In this document: positions 22,398 through 32,898 of the stretch, piece by piece
Position numbering within the stretch: the first letter of the stretch is position 1
How the letters are laid out: the number at the start of each line of letters is the position of its first letter
DNA from: Isoetes taiwanensis
Taxonomy: Eukaryota > Streptophyta > Lycopodiopsida > Isoetales > Isoetaceae
Length of the DNA: 64,000 nucleotides
Direction of reading: 5' to 3'
Assembly (NCBI GenBank): GCA_021234155.1
Contig: JAJEKV010000082.1
Coordinates: 2,289,377-2,353,376, forward strand
The notes under the pieces: model-generated
The model's input: only the letters and a program-made list of their open reading frames with translations
What the model was told of the DNA's origin: nothing
Database searches by the model: none
Position numbers and translations under genes: made by a program

Positions 22398-22644
22398 GCG
22401 TCTGTGAAAACCCGTAGCGTCTGTGAAAAAACCGTCACATAAAAATACAAAGTTTTCGCGTCATAAAAAAGTCTGGTCGACTTTGGCGTCGCGAAATCTT
22501 AAATAAAGCGTCTGTGAAAGTTTTTCATGCGCTTTTATTCGACAGCGTCTGTAGCGAAACCCGGGTGTTAAAGCGTCTGTTTTTTTCGTTCGGCGTCTGT
22601 GAAAAAGTTTTCAGCGTCTGTGGCTGAAGTTTTCCAGCGTCTGT
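22398..22644 (+). promoter_or_regulatory. Left subterminal repeats of the hAT element: 8 x GCGTCTGT
   Basis: GCGTCTGT starts at 22398, 22417, 22508, 22545, 22573, 22593, 22614 and 22637, all in the same orientation and five extended to GCGTCTGTGAAA. Inverted CAGACGC and other GCGTC-containing sequences recur in the right subterminal region (about 31540-31760). Known: hAT transposases such as Ac bind short subterminal repeats. That these are binding sites is inferred. Confidence 0.75.
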
Positions 22645-23849
22645 GAAATTTTTTTATATATTCGGTAGTAGATTAGGTTTTTTGGCCGCCAAACAAGGTA
22701 TTTCCTGCGCCCAACCTTGCAATTGCCACCCAAAACCATTTTTTTTGTTTTTCTTAGTTTTTAGGTTTTTTTGTTGTTTTTTTATAGGTAGGCGAGGTTA
22801 GGTCCTTGAGTTAGGCCCTACTTTTGTTGCCCCCCGTGTAAGGGCGTGGCGATGGTGAGTGCCTTGTTACGTAGGCTGAGCTTACCTATTTTAAAAAAAA
22901 AAAAATAATAATAATAATTTAAGCAAATAATAATTTAAGAGTAAAGTAAAAAAAAAAAAAAAAACCAAAAATAAAAGAAATTGGTTGCCTTCCCTTAAAG
23001 CGACAACCGAGAGGGCTTTTTAGGGTTGCGTGTTGCCAAGAGCATAGGCATGCCCTTGCACTGGTATTGCCGCATTTATTTGGCGCCCATCCAGGGGTGG
23101 GTGGCCTTCTTGAAGCTTAAGGCAACTAGGGTCTCCCCTTTATTAAGAGTATAACCCTCGCTTTGGCCCGTTGTTGGCCTTGGTCCGCTTGGTGTCGAAA
23201 GGTGTCGTTGTACTTTTATTAAGGGTTAGGAGAATGTTTTATTAATTCACACCCTAGTTCTGATGGTGTTGTTGATGAAAGTCGACACTAATATAGGAAC
23301 CGGCGTATGTTTTGATAAGCATTCGATTGGTCTCAAATCTTTTGAAAAAGCGTGACTGGGACAAGTGCAATGCATTTAAAACTTGCTAGCCTTGCATTTT
23401 GGCGATAGCTGGGCTATAGATCATAAATCGTGTTTTGGTCCTTTTATTTGTTACCCTATCCTTGGCCTTGCACATACATACTCATGTTAGGGTCTTAGTG
23501 TAGGAAGCGTAAAATTAGTGTTTTGTTTTGGTTAAAGTGAGTTGATTTACCCTCATGTGCTAAGCACTAAATTGAAAGTTTTATCTTTGCTTGACTTGTA
23601 GGTGTTCTTTGTTGTCGATTTGTATTATCGGCGAGTCGCATTTTGCTAGCCCGCTAGACAATCCCTTAAAACAAAGCGGTATGACCTTGAGAAGAGAGAG
23701 CGGAAGTTAACTTGCAACCAAATGTGGCATTAGTGTCTCGGATAGAGCCGCGAACCAAGTAGAGGCATTGGCGTCTCAAACCACGTGCTCTGAGCTGCAA
23801 CCCGAAGTCATCTTGCAGCAAAGACCGCCGGCGTAGAAAAGAAGTAGAC

Positions 23850-25422
23850 CACAACAAGCATGGTCTACTTTGAGACCAGATTTCATGAACTGGTTTGTAA
23901 TGTACGGTGGCAATGCCTCATTTCGGGATTTGGAATTGATTACTAGCGGCCGAGGAAGGATGGCTAGACTACCATGCGAGGCTGGTAAAAGATGCCGAGA
24001 GGGCTTTTAAGCTTCGAATGATGGAGCTAGAGCACGGAAAGAGTGAGCAAGAGAGGTATACATGGATAGTGGGTAATATTAGCCGCACTACCGGCAATAT
24101 GATCGAAGTTGCAAATTTGAGTAGTCATCGCTGAGGCTAGAGTTGAAAGAAAAAGCCTGACACATGGAATCTGGCGTGGACCAACAGTAAAATTGAAGAA
24201 AGAAGCCCATCAAACCCCCATCTTGTTAAGAAAGTGTTGGCGCAAACCATAAAAGCCAAACGTCCTGGTGAGACAGAGATAGGGAGTGGGAAGCTCGTAG
24301 AAGAGCGGATGCCAAGACTACTTGGTTTGCCATGGTAGATTCATCACAAATAATAAAGCGGACAATGAATTGGTTACGGTTCATATGGTATGAGGTATAA
24401 GTGCAATATTTTAGGGTCTAGTTTTATTAAGGATGAACCTTATTGTGTAAAACTTCAACATAATAATTTTCAGCATAGTACGTAACCCAATAAGTTAGTG
24501 GAAGCTATCTTTGAAGAACATGAGGGAGGGGAATGCAAGTTAGGCACGGGTGTATATCTTTTGCATTGGTAGCACAACCGGCCTAGAAAGACAAGGCTTA
24601 ATTTTCCCTTTTTTTTGGAATGGAGGTTCGTTGGCAACCTTCTTTACAAGTCATGGGTCCAATGCCTTTGCGAGCTTGCATTTAAGAAGTTGGGAGCTGT
24701 CCCCGAGTTGAGAGACAGACTTGAGGCTGCTTGAGGAGGCCAGAAAAGAAAGAATTATTTGTTGCCTCTAGGGTTGGGGACTTAGCAATGTCATTCTGTA
24801 GCGGCTACTAAAAGCTCCATCAAGAAAGATATTTGCATATGGACTTGCATCCGGGCAATATATTGCTCCATTTTGATTATGGAAAGGAGAAGGGATGTAT
24901 TAATCCTCGTTGTATACATTGGCATTTGTGATTGGGGTGAATCCAGGTTGATCCACGAGGCGGTGGAGGTAAAACGATGGCATTACAAGGGTATGGATGG
25001 CGAAGGTAAGAAAAGAATTGAGATGGAAAGGGCGGGGCATCCATATATGCATGATGATCTTTTTTGTAGTGGCTCAAGAGGCGGTGCGCAAGGGTTGACT
25101 TTGATTTACAGGCCTGGCAACGTACATTGTCTACTACTTAGGCGACTTTGCTAGTAAGCACTCCTACATGGAGTCAATAGGAAACTTGGAGCAGCAAGGC
25201 AAGCATCGGAGAATGTGCGACTATTTGAAACATTGCGTTGAGTCGCCAATGAGGGACAAAACACGAAAATTTGATATAGCCCAGCTACTTGACACAATGC
25301 GGAGCAGTTTTCATTGCTCTCCAATTCCGTGCACGAGGCCACAATTGGAATCAGATTGGATTCTTCAACTTGGCCAGGGTGGCGACGATGCATTAGACCA
25401 AGATGGTCCTAGTCACGCCTAG
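23850..25422 (+). pseudogene. Decayed protein-kinase-like coding region in the hAT
   Basis: Short coding-like pieces in different frames. The clearest is HMDLHPGNILLHFDYG at 24836 (catalytic-loop-like HxDLxPxN). Then, after a frame change, comes GICDWGESRLI at 24921 (DxG metal-loop-like), followed by GHPYM..ELF-like sequence and a tail FDIAQLLDTMRSSFHCSP. Upstream pieces include DAERAFKLRMMELEHG and IGSGKLVEERMPRLLG. Known: HxDLxxxN and DxG are shared by protein kinases and related phosphotransferases. Several stops and shifts mean it is not functional as read, although some breaks could be introns. It may have been one gene with the RING-like ORF downstream. Confidence 0.45.
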
Positions 25423-25680
25423 CGTGCATACTCACTTACATTCAAACATCCTTGTATTACATAATATTCCAAATAAATTCATTAAACACTTATCTGATGC
25501 TATTTGAAAGATTATTGTCCATGTGTGTTGTGTAGCTTGGCTTTTCTTTTCGTGTGTTTTTTGTGTTATTTATTCTGTGCTTTTTTATATGTCGCAGCTA
25601 ACGAAAATTATAAAGACAAGAAATCAAAGCACACCTATACAAGTCAGTCAGAACACCTATAGAAGTCAGCACTCCAAATT

Positions 25681-27085
25681 ATGTCCCACGAACAGGACGA
25701 AGAATCGAATCCAATTCCACGGAATGTGGGTGCGTCAGAGCAGCAGGATGAACATGATTTTTCGGTTCCCTCTAATTTGAGGACCTCCTCTTCATGGCAG
25801 CATGGCATGGAGAACGAGCTTGAGATGTCAGCTGCTCGGCAAATGGAGAGAGCAGCAGCACATGCAAGGGCGAATGAGTTTCGCACGGCTGAGTTTGCGT
25901 GCGATGGATGAAGTGTCAAAGAGGGATAATTGCACCATCACAGAGGTGCATAATGTAGCTGGCGAGGCAGGGCCTGGCTATTGTCCAAGTGGAGCAGACT
26001 ACGACGATGTAATCACAAATTTGGACAAGAATGAGTTTGAAAGAGAGTGGCCTAGTAGGCGGGGTAAGTATAAGGCTCACGAGTGCAAGAATGCTGTGGT
26101 TCGAGCAAAAGCAGTCGAGCGTCATGTCCAAGTGAAGGGACATTTACCCCACAACGGTGAGTTTAGTAAGAGTTTTGCGCAGCAAGTATACTACGAGCTT
26201 GTGAAGGAAGTGCCCGTAAATTATGGGAGTAGGAAATGGAGGCAAGGAAGCGGTAGTGGCAGCACGAAGAGGGTCAAGCTATCAGAAGATAGCGAGAGTG
26301 GGCCACATGGTGAGCCTATCACCATTACATACCTTGTTGCTGACGCTATCCAACTTTTGGAGGTGACAGGCGTAGCCGCGGCTGGAGCCGTGAATGACCT
26401 TGTGGATATTCGGGCCCAACTGGAGAACGAGAGAAGTCGGAACCTAACACTTTCTGAAGAGAATATTCGCTTGAAGGATCGTGCCGATGGGTATGACAAG
26501 ATGGCCGCTGAATTAGAGGACGCTAAACGGCAACTAGCGGCATTAAACAGGGAGGCAACGGTCCTTAGAGAAAACAACGAGCACTTGCGCAACTTGACCA
26601 GATCGTTAGACTCTGACCCTTTTAGGGTGACTTCGGAGCAGTCGATATCCTATCTCCCTCGCGAGTATTTGTATGAGAGTCAGTGGGAAGAGCTAAAGGT
26701 TGTTGATTACAGACATTGCCAATTGTGTGGTGACAACCTGACACAGGTGGGCTGGTACACTCTAGGGTGTGGGCATCGTATGCACATGCGATGTGTTCTT
26801 GACTGGATGTTGCAAAGCCGCTTCTGTCCAACAATGCAAGACGGATGGATTTTTCCTGAGCTACAATATGCCATATTTAATATGCAAGGTCGCATGCCAG
26901 CGTTGCCACATTTGACCGCTCGCAGGAGGGATGGGCAGATGCACACTTTTCAAACCTTTCGCGAGATGGAATTGTGGAGGGGGGTGGAGGAGCCGCGTGA
27001 AGGAGAGACAGTGCCAGACATTAACCAGTTCTTACCACCACCTCCAGGGCCGCAGGGTGATTATATTGATCCAAATGACCAATGA
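25681..27085 (+). CDS. hAT cargo protein: coiled coil plus RING-like domain
   Basis: From ATG 25904 the frame is open for 393 codons. A second frame opens at 25681 (MSHEQDEESNPIPRN) and stops at 25911, suggesting a 1-nt lesion or a captured upstream exon. Seen: an N-terminal block FEREWPSRRGKYKAHECKNA; a basic Gly/Ser stretch with TKRVKL (possible NLS); about 90 residues of heptad-rich coiled coil; then CQLC-x12-C-G-H-x2-H-x2-C and CPTM. That is RING-H2 spacing except that the last Cys of a CPxC pair is absent. The tail is Pro-rich. If real it could be an E3-like or protein-binding factor. It is not a known hAT component. Function unknown. Confidence 0.6.
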
Positions 27086-27605
27086 AAATGAGATATTACA
27101 TTTTTAGACAAAGAAAATTTTGACTTGTATCATTTTGTGAATGGATAATAAGGTAATGACGGGTATAATGACGTTATTTCAAACAAGGTATAATGATGTT
27201 ATCAAAGGATCGAGTAGTGCTCATGGAGTAAAAGCATCGAGACTGAATTAGATCGCGACCCTCTTGAATGGTTGTCAGGTCACCAGGCTTTATATTCTCC
27301 ATGGCAAACAATATAGACTTCTCGGAATTCTTGTTACCTCCTTTAGAAGGAGCGAGCTTTGCTCTCATTCTCTTTTGGGTGTCTCTGTGTCAATGTATCT
27401 TAGATACTTTGCTAGGTTATATTACACAAAGACGCCCAAAATGGGGGTGGGAGCAGAAATCGTTCGTTCTAGAGGAGGTTACAAGGTTTTTGAGTACTCT
27501 ATTTTTATTGTGGCCATGGAGGATATAAGGCCTAGTGGTTGCTTGCGATTTGGGAATCCGCATGCTTTGACTCTTGAATTCAAGCATCGAGACTTCCCCG
27601 TTTTT

Positions 27606-27680
27606 CTTTTCCCCCGGCTCTTTGGGCAATGTAGCTTAGTTTACATGCTAAGTTCCATTGTCCAAAGAGCCGGGGGAAAG
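27606..27680. repeat. Hairpin 1 in the hAT spacer, about 25-bp arms
   Basis: TTCCCCCGGCTCTTTGGG is followed by CAATG, a 24-nt loop that itself contains GCTTAG/CTAAG, and then the near-perfect inverse CATTG...CCGGGGGAA. Could be a terminator-like or siRNA-generating structure; unassigned. Confidence 0.8.
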
Positions 27681-27895
27681 CAAAGATTGGGACGTCTTGA
27701 TGCCTGGACCCAGGTCTCGAGGCGTCAGAGGTGAGAGCGCACTCTAATTTGAAGCCAAAGTGGTGCCTTGGCGTTGTCCATCTATATAGTGGCTGTTAGG
27801 CACCAAATCATGGAACATCCTAACTCCTTCTATTGATGGAGAACCTTGAGCATCACTATGACTTGAAATTGGAGGACGCGTCCCCTTTGGCACGT

Positions 27896-28079
27896 TAACT
27901 TTGGTACGCCAAATCGGCATTTGAATGCCATCAGGACCTATAATTTGTACCTCCATTCCTTTGGGTGGCACATGCCATGCAAACCCACTTGGTATTCAGA
28001 GCATGTGCCACCCAGAGGAATAGAGTACAAATTATGGGTCCTGATAGCATTCAAAGCCCAATTTGGCGTACCGAAGTTA
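27896..28079. repeat. Hairpin 2 in the hAT spacer, about 79-bp arms
   Basis: Left arm 27896-27975 and right arm 28001-28079 pair over nearly their whole length with scattered mismatches, around a 25-nt loop. Shared blocks include GGTACGCCAAAT and GGGTGGCACATGC. The arm length and mismatch density resemble a young MIRNA-like or foldback locus. That is inference. Confidence 0.85.
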
Positions 28080-28145
28080 TTCCCAATTTGGTGTACACAT
28101 TAAAGAAACATAGAAAGAACAATCATACATGAACGAATCATTCAT

Positions 28146-28270
28146 ATGCCTTGTGAACCTTCTGATGGATCAGATTCGTCCCAGCTGGTCCGTGGCTGTT
28201 TGGCCCCTTCGCGTGCGTAGATTACTTCTCATCAGCAAGATTCTGATCCGAGGAAGGTTCTCAAGGCATT
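28146..28270. repeat. Hairpin 3 in the hAT spacer, about 30-bp arms
   Basis: ATGCCTTGTGAACCTTC...GGATCAGAT at 28146-28175 pairs with GATCCGAGGAAGGTTC...AAGGCAT at 28240-28270 across a loop of about 64 nt. It sits just downstream of the transposase gene's 3' end. Confidence 0.75.
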
Positions 28271-28517
28271 AAGTTCGATGGAGGTAAGGGAACACGGTGA
28301 TGCATAATCATTGGTTGGATACATAAAACAAGGTGACGAAATATATAGAAGACAAAAACTTGTAACAAAAAAATTTACTTTTCATTCATAGTGCCAGAAT
28401 GGTTACATAGTTTGAACATCCTCATACACGGTTATAATAGATGGACTGAGGGTACAATAGTATGAAAATCCTCAAGACCAATTACAACAGACTGAAAATA
28501 CTCATCACATCATTTTT

Positions 28518-30996
28518 TTAGGCAGCGCCTTCTTCGTCAGTTTCATCATTCGCAGTTCCATCCTCTTCTGCCTGGGGGCCTAGGTTCAACCTCCGATGAC
28601 CCTTTCCCTTAGTGCAACGTCGAGACGTGTTTCTTCTAGTCCGTTCTCTGTTTGTCAAGGTAAAGCGCGAGGGTGAGTCCGCTGGATCACCTAGGCCAGT
28701 CAAGTCATCAACTGCATTGCTCGAACCTGGCCTTTCTGTATCAGACTCCTCGGTATCCTCGCTGTCGGCTGATCCGTCTGAGAATATGGCTTGGTCTATA
28801 TCATCTTCGTCATCAACGAAGTGGGTACGTTGAATGTCTTCATCAACATGGCTTGCAGCATTTATTGCAAGCATCTCGGCCCTCACTGCCTTGAAGTCGT
28901 CCTCTTCCACTTGAACCGTGATCCATGAAAGGAAACCGTAGCTTATCGATTGCGGATGTACCATCATTACGATTCAATAGCCGCCAGTTTGAGAAGTTGT
29001 ATACAAGTTTGTCTACCTTCTTATGTAGCAAGCGATTGCGGGTGACGCTGTGTATGTACTTATAGGCACTCCAATTCCTCTCACTTGCACTATTGGAAGA
29101 TACCAAAGAGAGGATAGTCATTGCAATTGCCCCGCAAGGTATCAAGAACTTGCCCATGGGCTTGCCACCATGCATAGGATTCCATATTTGGTTCCTTCTT
29201 ATGACTCTCCAAAGTCGTCGTGGAAGCTCTTCATCCGCCCACCTTCCACTCGGGTTCTAGTATTCGTTAACTTCGCAATGAAAAGCTTGTAGTCCGAAGC
29301 TGTTGGGATAGAACATTTTTGCAACCTTCTTCAATGAGCCCATCACTTCTTTATCTGTATGCTGGTCCATATCGTGGTTATGTGGGTCTAAGGCATGCGC
29401 GGCGCCATGAAGATCATTGTATGACTTCTTCCATCGTTCATTGAAGTCTCTGAGTAGTGCTGCGCGCTTAGCATTGTCAAATGGCGCATTGGGCCCATCA
29501 CGTTCTAGGAAGGATTGAATGGAGTGCCAACACCTCCAGACCTTTCCAGTGCTTGCCTTCGAAGAATCAAGGGTTTTGATGGCATGACAAACAGGTTGCA
29601 TGCACCTCACAACATTTTTTACACCTTTCCAAAATGTCTCCCGCCCAAGCATTTCTCGAAGGGCAGCAGCTTGCTGTCGGTGTTTGGCGGCATTTTTCCC
29701 TTTCTGCCTCCTTTCCCAATCAAAAAACTCTGTATGATTAAAGGTTGAGATAATCCAATCACGACACTTCAGCACTCTTTCAAGACAGATGTAATTGGAA
29801 CCAAACCGAGTTTGCCCAGGATTCATGAGTGCTAGGCTCTTCTGACGCAATGACTTGTAAATGGCATAAATTGCCGGCTTCTTTGTGATGAATTTTACAA
29901 GCCGACGCGCTTTCTGAATAGGATCTTTGAACCACGTGTGTTGTGAGAACCAGTCCTTCAGCAATAGGTTCAGGCAATGGCATTGGCAACTAGTAGCATG
30001 CAACCCTGGAAATTCGGACTCCAATAATTGACCCGCTAGCTTGCAATTAGACGCGTTATCCATTACAACTTGAAATATTCTCTTCGGTCCAAAACTCTCT
30101 ATCACGGCCTTTGTTTTCTGAAAAATCCAATCTCCGGTCACTTGGTCAGTTTTGGTTTCTACGGTTTTCAAAAATACTTCACCCCCTGGATACACGATCA
30201 TGAAATTAATAAGACGGTCCTTGTTTACATTGCTCCAACCATCAGTCACTAATGAAGCTGGCCGCGCTTCAGTCACACGACACAACTTCATCTCCACCCT
30301 CTCAACCATTTTTCCATGTATTTCATCAACCATTTTATTGTTGGCATGCTTGTATGAAGGCAATCTAAAAGCCGGTCCTGCTTTGGCAACTTCCTGGAAG
30401 GCTTCTTTCATTGCTTTGTGCTCCAAAATATGTGGAGACAACCCAGCATATAAAAATGCCTCTACAACCTTCAATTGCGTCTTCTTCAGTTGCTCTGATG
30501 TTAAGCAATGATCAACCCTCTGTTGCTTCGTCTGTCTTTCCACTATTTCAATTGTCTCTATCATTCTCTGTTCTCCCGTGCTTATACCTATTGACCCTAG
30601 TCCACCCTCTGATTGGTATGCTGTCCCAACAGGGGGGGTGGTATAGTTATCTTCGTCTGCTCCTGCCCGGCACTGCTCTTGAGTATTCGTAACTTGTCTT
30701 TTTCTCATATTATTCTTCGTTTTGCGTATCCCATCCAGTCGAGACAATCTTTCAATGGCATCCTTTCGCAAGTCAGCAGATGCAGTACAAGTTGCGACAC
30801 CGACGTCTCGTTCACGTAAGATGTGAGCTCGAATTCTTGTTGCAGAACCATTTACCGATGAGTATCCACAAAACACACATTGCCACTCATTTACGCCAAA
30901 CTCTTTCACAAACTCCCATTCTGGGCCTCTTTTCCGACCCGCAACTCCAGTACCGCGACCACGTGGACGAGTTGCAGTCCCTCGCGGGCCCCCCAT
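28518..30996 (-). pseudogene. hAT transposase (BED zinc finger, DUF659, hAT dimerisation), two lesions
   Basis: On the minus strand from ATG 30996. A GRG-rich start is followed by a BED-type finger (CVFCGYSS, GSATRIRAHI, GVATC) at residues about 38-70. DUF659 contains LVTDGWSNVNKDRLINFM, VVMDNASNCKLAG and CQCHCLNLLLKDW. After residue 579 a single TAG (29257-29259) intervenes. The same frame then continues through the C-terminal hAT block SSNSASERNWSAYKYIHS and RNRLLHKKV. One frameshift near 28,930 leads into an acidic tail ending at 28518. Only two lesions in about 820 codons means recent inactivation, or an intron over the stop. The GRG-rich stretch also continues upstream in another frame (about 31,110-30,990), so the true start may be further out. 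Confidence 0.9.
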
Positions 30997-31891
30997 CGCA
31001 CATTAGATCCTCGACCTCTAGAGGTGGATGCATGACCGCTGCCTGCACCTCCAGAGGTAGATGCGTGACCATAGCCACCATTGCTCGGACCGGGTCGACA
31101 ATGTCTCTTAATCGACTCCTTGATTACACGAACAAAGGAAGACGATATATGCAAAGGAGCAAGCTCACAATGCATATGTTACGCCGACGCTCCGCAAAAG
31201 AATCAAGGGGGTTGACGGACCCTATAGGATATTCTATGGAAGCAGATGTAACCAAAGGTCGGAAACCACCGGGACGGAGTAAACTCACGTTCCAAAGATC
31301 CAACGCCGCTCGCGGACTCAAAAACGACACCTCAAAGGCAAAACCGTTTCCCAAGGAGTATTTTGACTCAACCCGGCGGTCAACGCTCGAGGTGAATTCT
31401 AGGGCTAATCACGTTTTTCTTATATATACTATTAACGATTGCCACAAAACAAGGCCAAACAATTGGCGCAAATATTTTTTTGCTTAGTAAACCCGGGCAA
31501 AATAAGCTCGAAAATTTTCGGCATACGAAAACAACTAAACCGCGTCAGACGCGAAAAAATATTTTCGAAAGCACGCGAAATCTTCGATTTGCAGACGCCG
31601 GTTCAAATTATTTCGCGTCACCAAAAAAACTAAACCGCGGCGACGCGAAAAATATTTTCGCACGTCTGGCGTGGATTTTCGATGCGACGCTGTGAAAAAA
31701 TTTAGTTTTCGCGACGCCAAGCAGGAGATTTCGCGTCTGACGCGGTTTAGTTGTTTTCGCGTCGAAAAATTTTCTCGATGCCGGAATTGTTTTTGCCGTA
31801 TTTTTTTTGCTTTATCACGGCAAATTTGTGCCGTATCATTCAATTCATACGTATTCCGTATAAAACGTACAACGTATTGAACCTATCCCCG

Positions 31892-31945
31892 TATGGCGTT
31901 GTAATGAGTTCTTGTCTTCAATGGCCTTCGGAGAGCGCATCCGCT
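31892..31945 (-). pseudogene. Chromovirus RNase H end, continuation beyond the hAT
   Basis: Immediately past the TATGGCGT duplicate, the minus strand reads ADALSEGH, the conserved ADALSR-type end of gypsy RNase H. It leads to the hAT border in the register expected before the integrase spacer at 22275. Similarity ends near 31945, so the element is truncated there. Confidence 0.6.
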
Positions 31946-32430
31946 CATCGGGTAAAAAGCACGTAAAGGGTGTAAATTACATCATCTTGAATTGAAGGAC
32001 TAATTTGTGCTTTTTTGGGGTACATTTTAGATGTATATCAAGATACTATGGTTTGTCGTTTTGTGTCAGATATGCAATGATTGCAAGATCATCCCCGACA
32101 TTCCCCCAAAATTCTTGGCTAACCAGAACCAGAACCAATTCGAATGGATCCGTCCCTCCCTTTCAGAAATCCCCCCTTTCACGGGATCTAACACCGAACG
32201 AATTCGAAGCAAACACATGCCAATTGAATCTACAAGAAATACAAATCAATTTCAACTGTTCATGGAGGGTGAGAATTCCAATGGAAGTGATGGTTCTAAG
32301 CGTAAGTATGCCGACATTGGCGGTGTTATGCCACAAAACAAATAAAGCGTGTTGTTGTGGTCGGTAGATTGCATCCTCGATTCTTCGGCAAACGCTTCGT
32401 CCCGCATCAAAGATTAGTTTTTGTGATCGT

Positions 32431-32898
32431 TTGTTGCAAGATGGCGGGCTTTTTCCCCGTTCTCGAACTCAGAATTGGAAATCCTTCCGAAGTTATTGTT
32501 ATGAAATCAATGATCGAAACTTGAAAGATGGGCTTCAAGAAGTAAAGTCTGCTAATAGCAAAGATAAATTGGCTGCAAAACATTCACTGTTATCAATGAT
32601 TGTTGGAAAAAAAGGAGATATAAACAAGAATGTTTCTTCAAAATTGCTAAAGATACAGCCAAGAAATTTATCCAAAGCTGCAGCAAGAAGGAAGATAATG
32701 TCATTAAGTGGAGCAAATGTATGGGCTTTGGCAGGAAGGATGCCAAGATCAAATAGAATCGATGATTCAATCAAATGTCAGGTTCGTGAATTTTGGCTTG
32801 ACAATACCAAAGTTTCACCAAAGGTTAGAGATGTCATGAAGAGGAGAACACAAGCAATACAATACCTTGATATCTCACAGGTTTGCTCTTGTAATTGA
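32431..32898 (+). pseudogene. Unrecognised coding fragment, 155 codons
   Basis: An open frame with coding-like composition: SFRSYCYEINDRNLKDGLQE, LSKAAARRKIMSL and SIKCQVREFWLDNTKVSPKV. The basic, helix-rich character and the phrase VREFWLDNTKVSP recall large hypothetical or transposon-like ORFs with a REFW motif, but I cannot name the family. It ends abruptly in low-similarity sequence, so it is probably a fragment. Confidence 0.35.

Larger units (their letters stand above)
22276..31891 (-). mobile_element. 9.6-kb hAT transposon with cargo, TSD TATGGCGT
   Basis: Exact borders: the left end starts CAGGGATAGGTTCTATACGT and the right end is the inverse of CGGGGATAGGTTCAATACGT, 18 of 20 matching. 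Both are flanked by the 8-bp duplicate TATGGCGT (22268-22275, 31892-31899). This is the hAT signature (CAGGG-type TIR, 8-bp TSD). The element carries a BED/DUF659/hAT-dimerisation transposase on the minus strand (30996-28518). Cargo in the opposite direction comprises a kinase-like remnant and a coiled-coil/RING-like ORF. Eight GCGTCTGT subterminal repeats sit at the left end and three hairpins in the central spacer. It sits inside the chromovirus, so it is younger than that element. Confidence 0.93.

Noticed and set aside
27264-27734. 156-codon open frame in the hAT spacer
   Set aside because: It runs through a hairpin arm (27606-27680) and overlaps frames on the other strand; composition is not coding-like.
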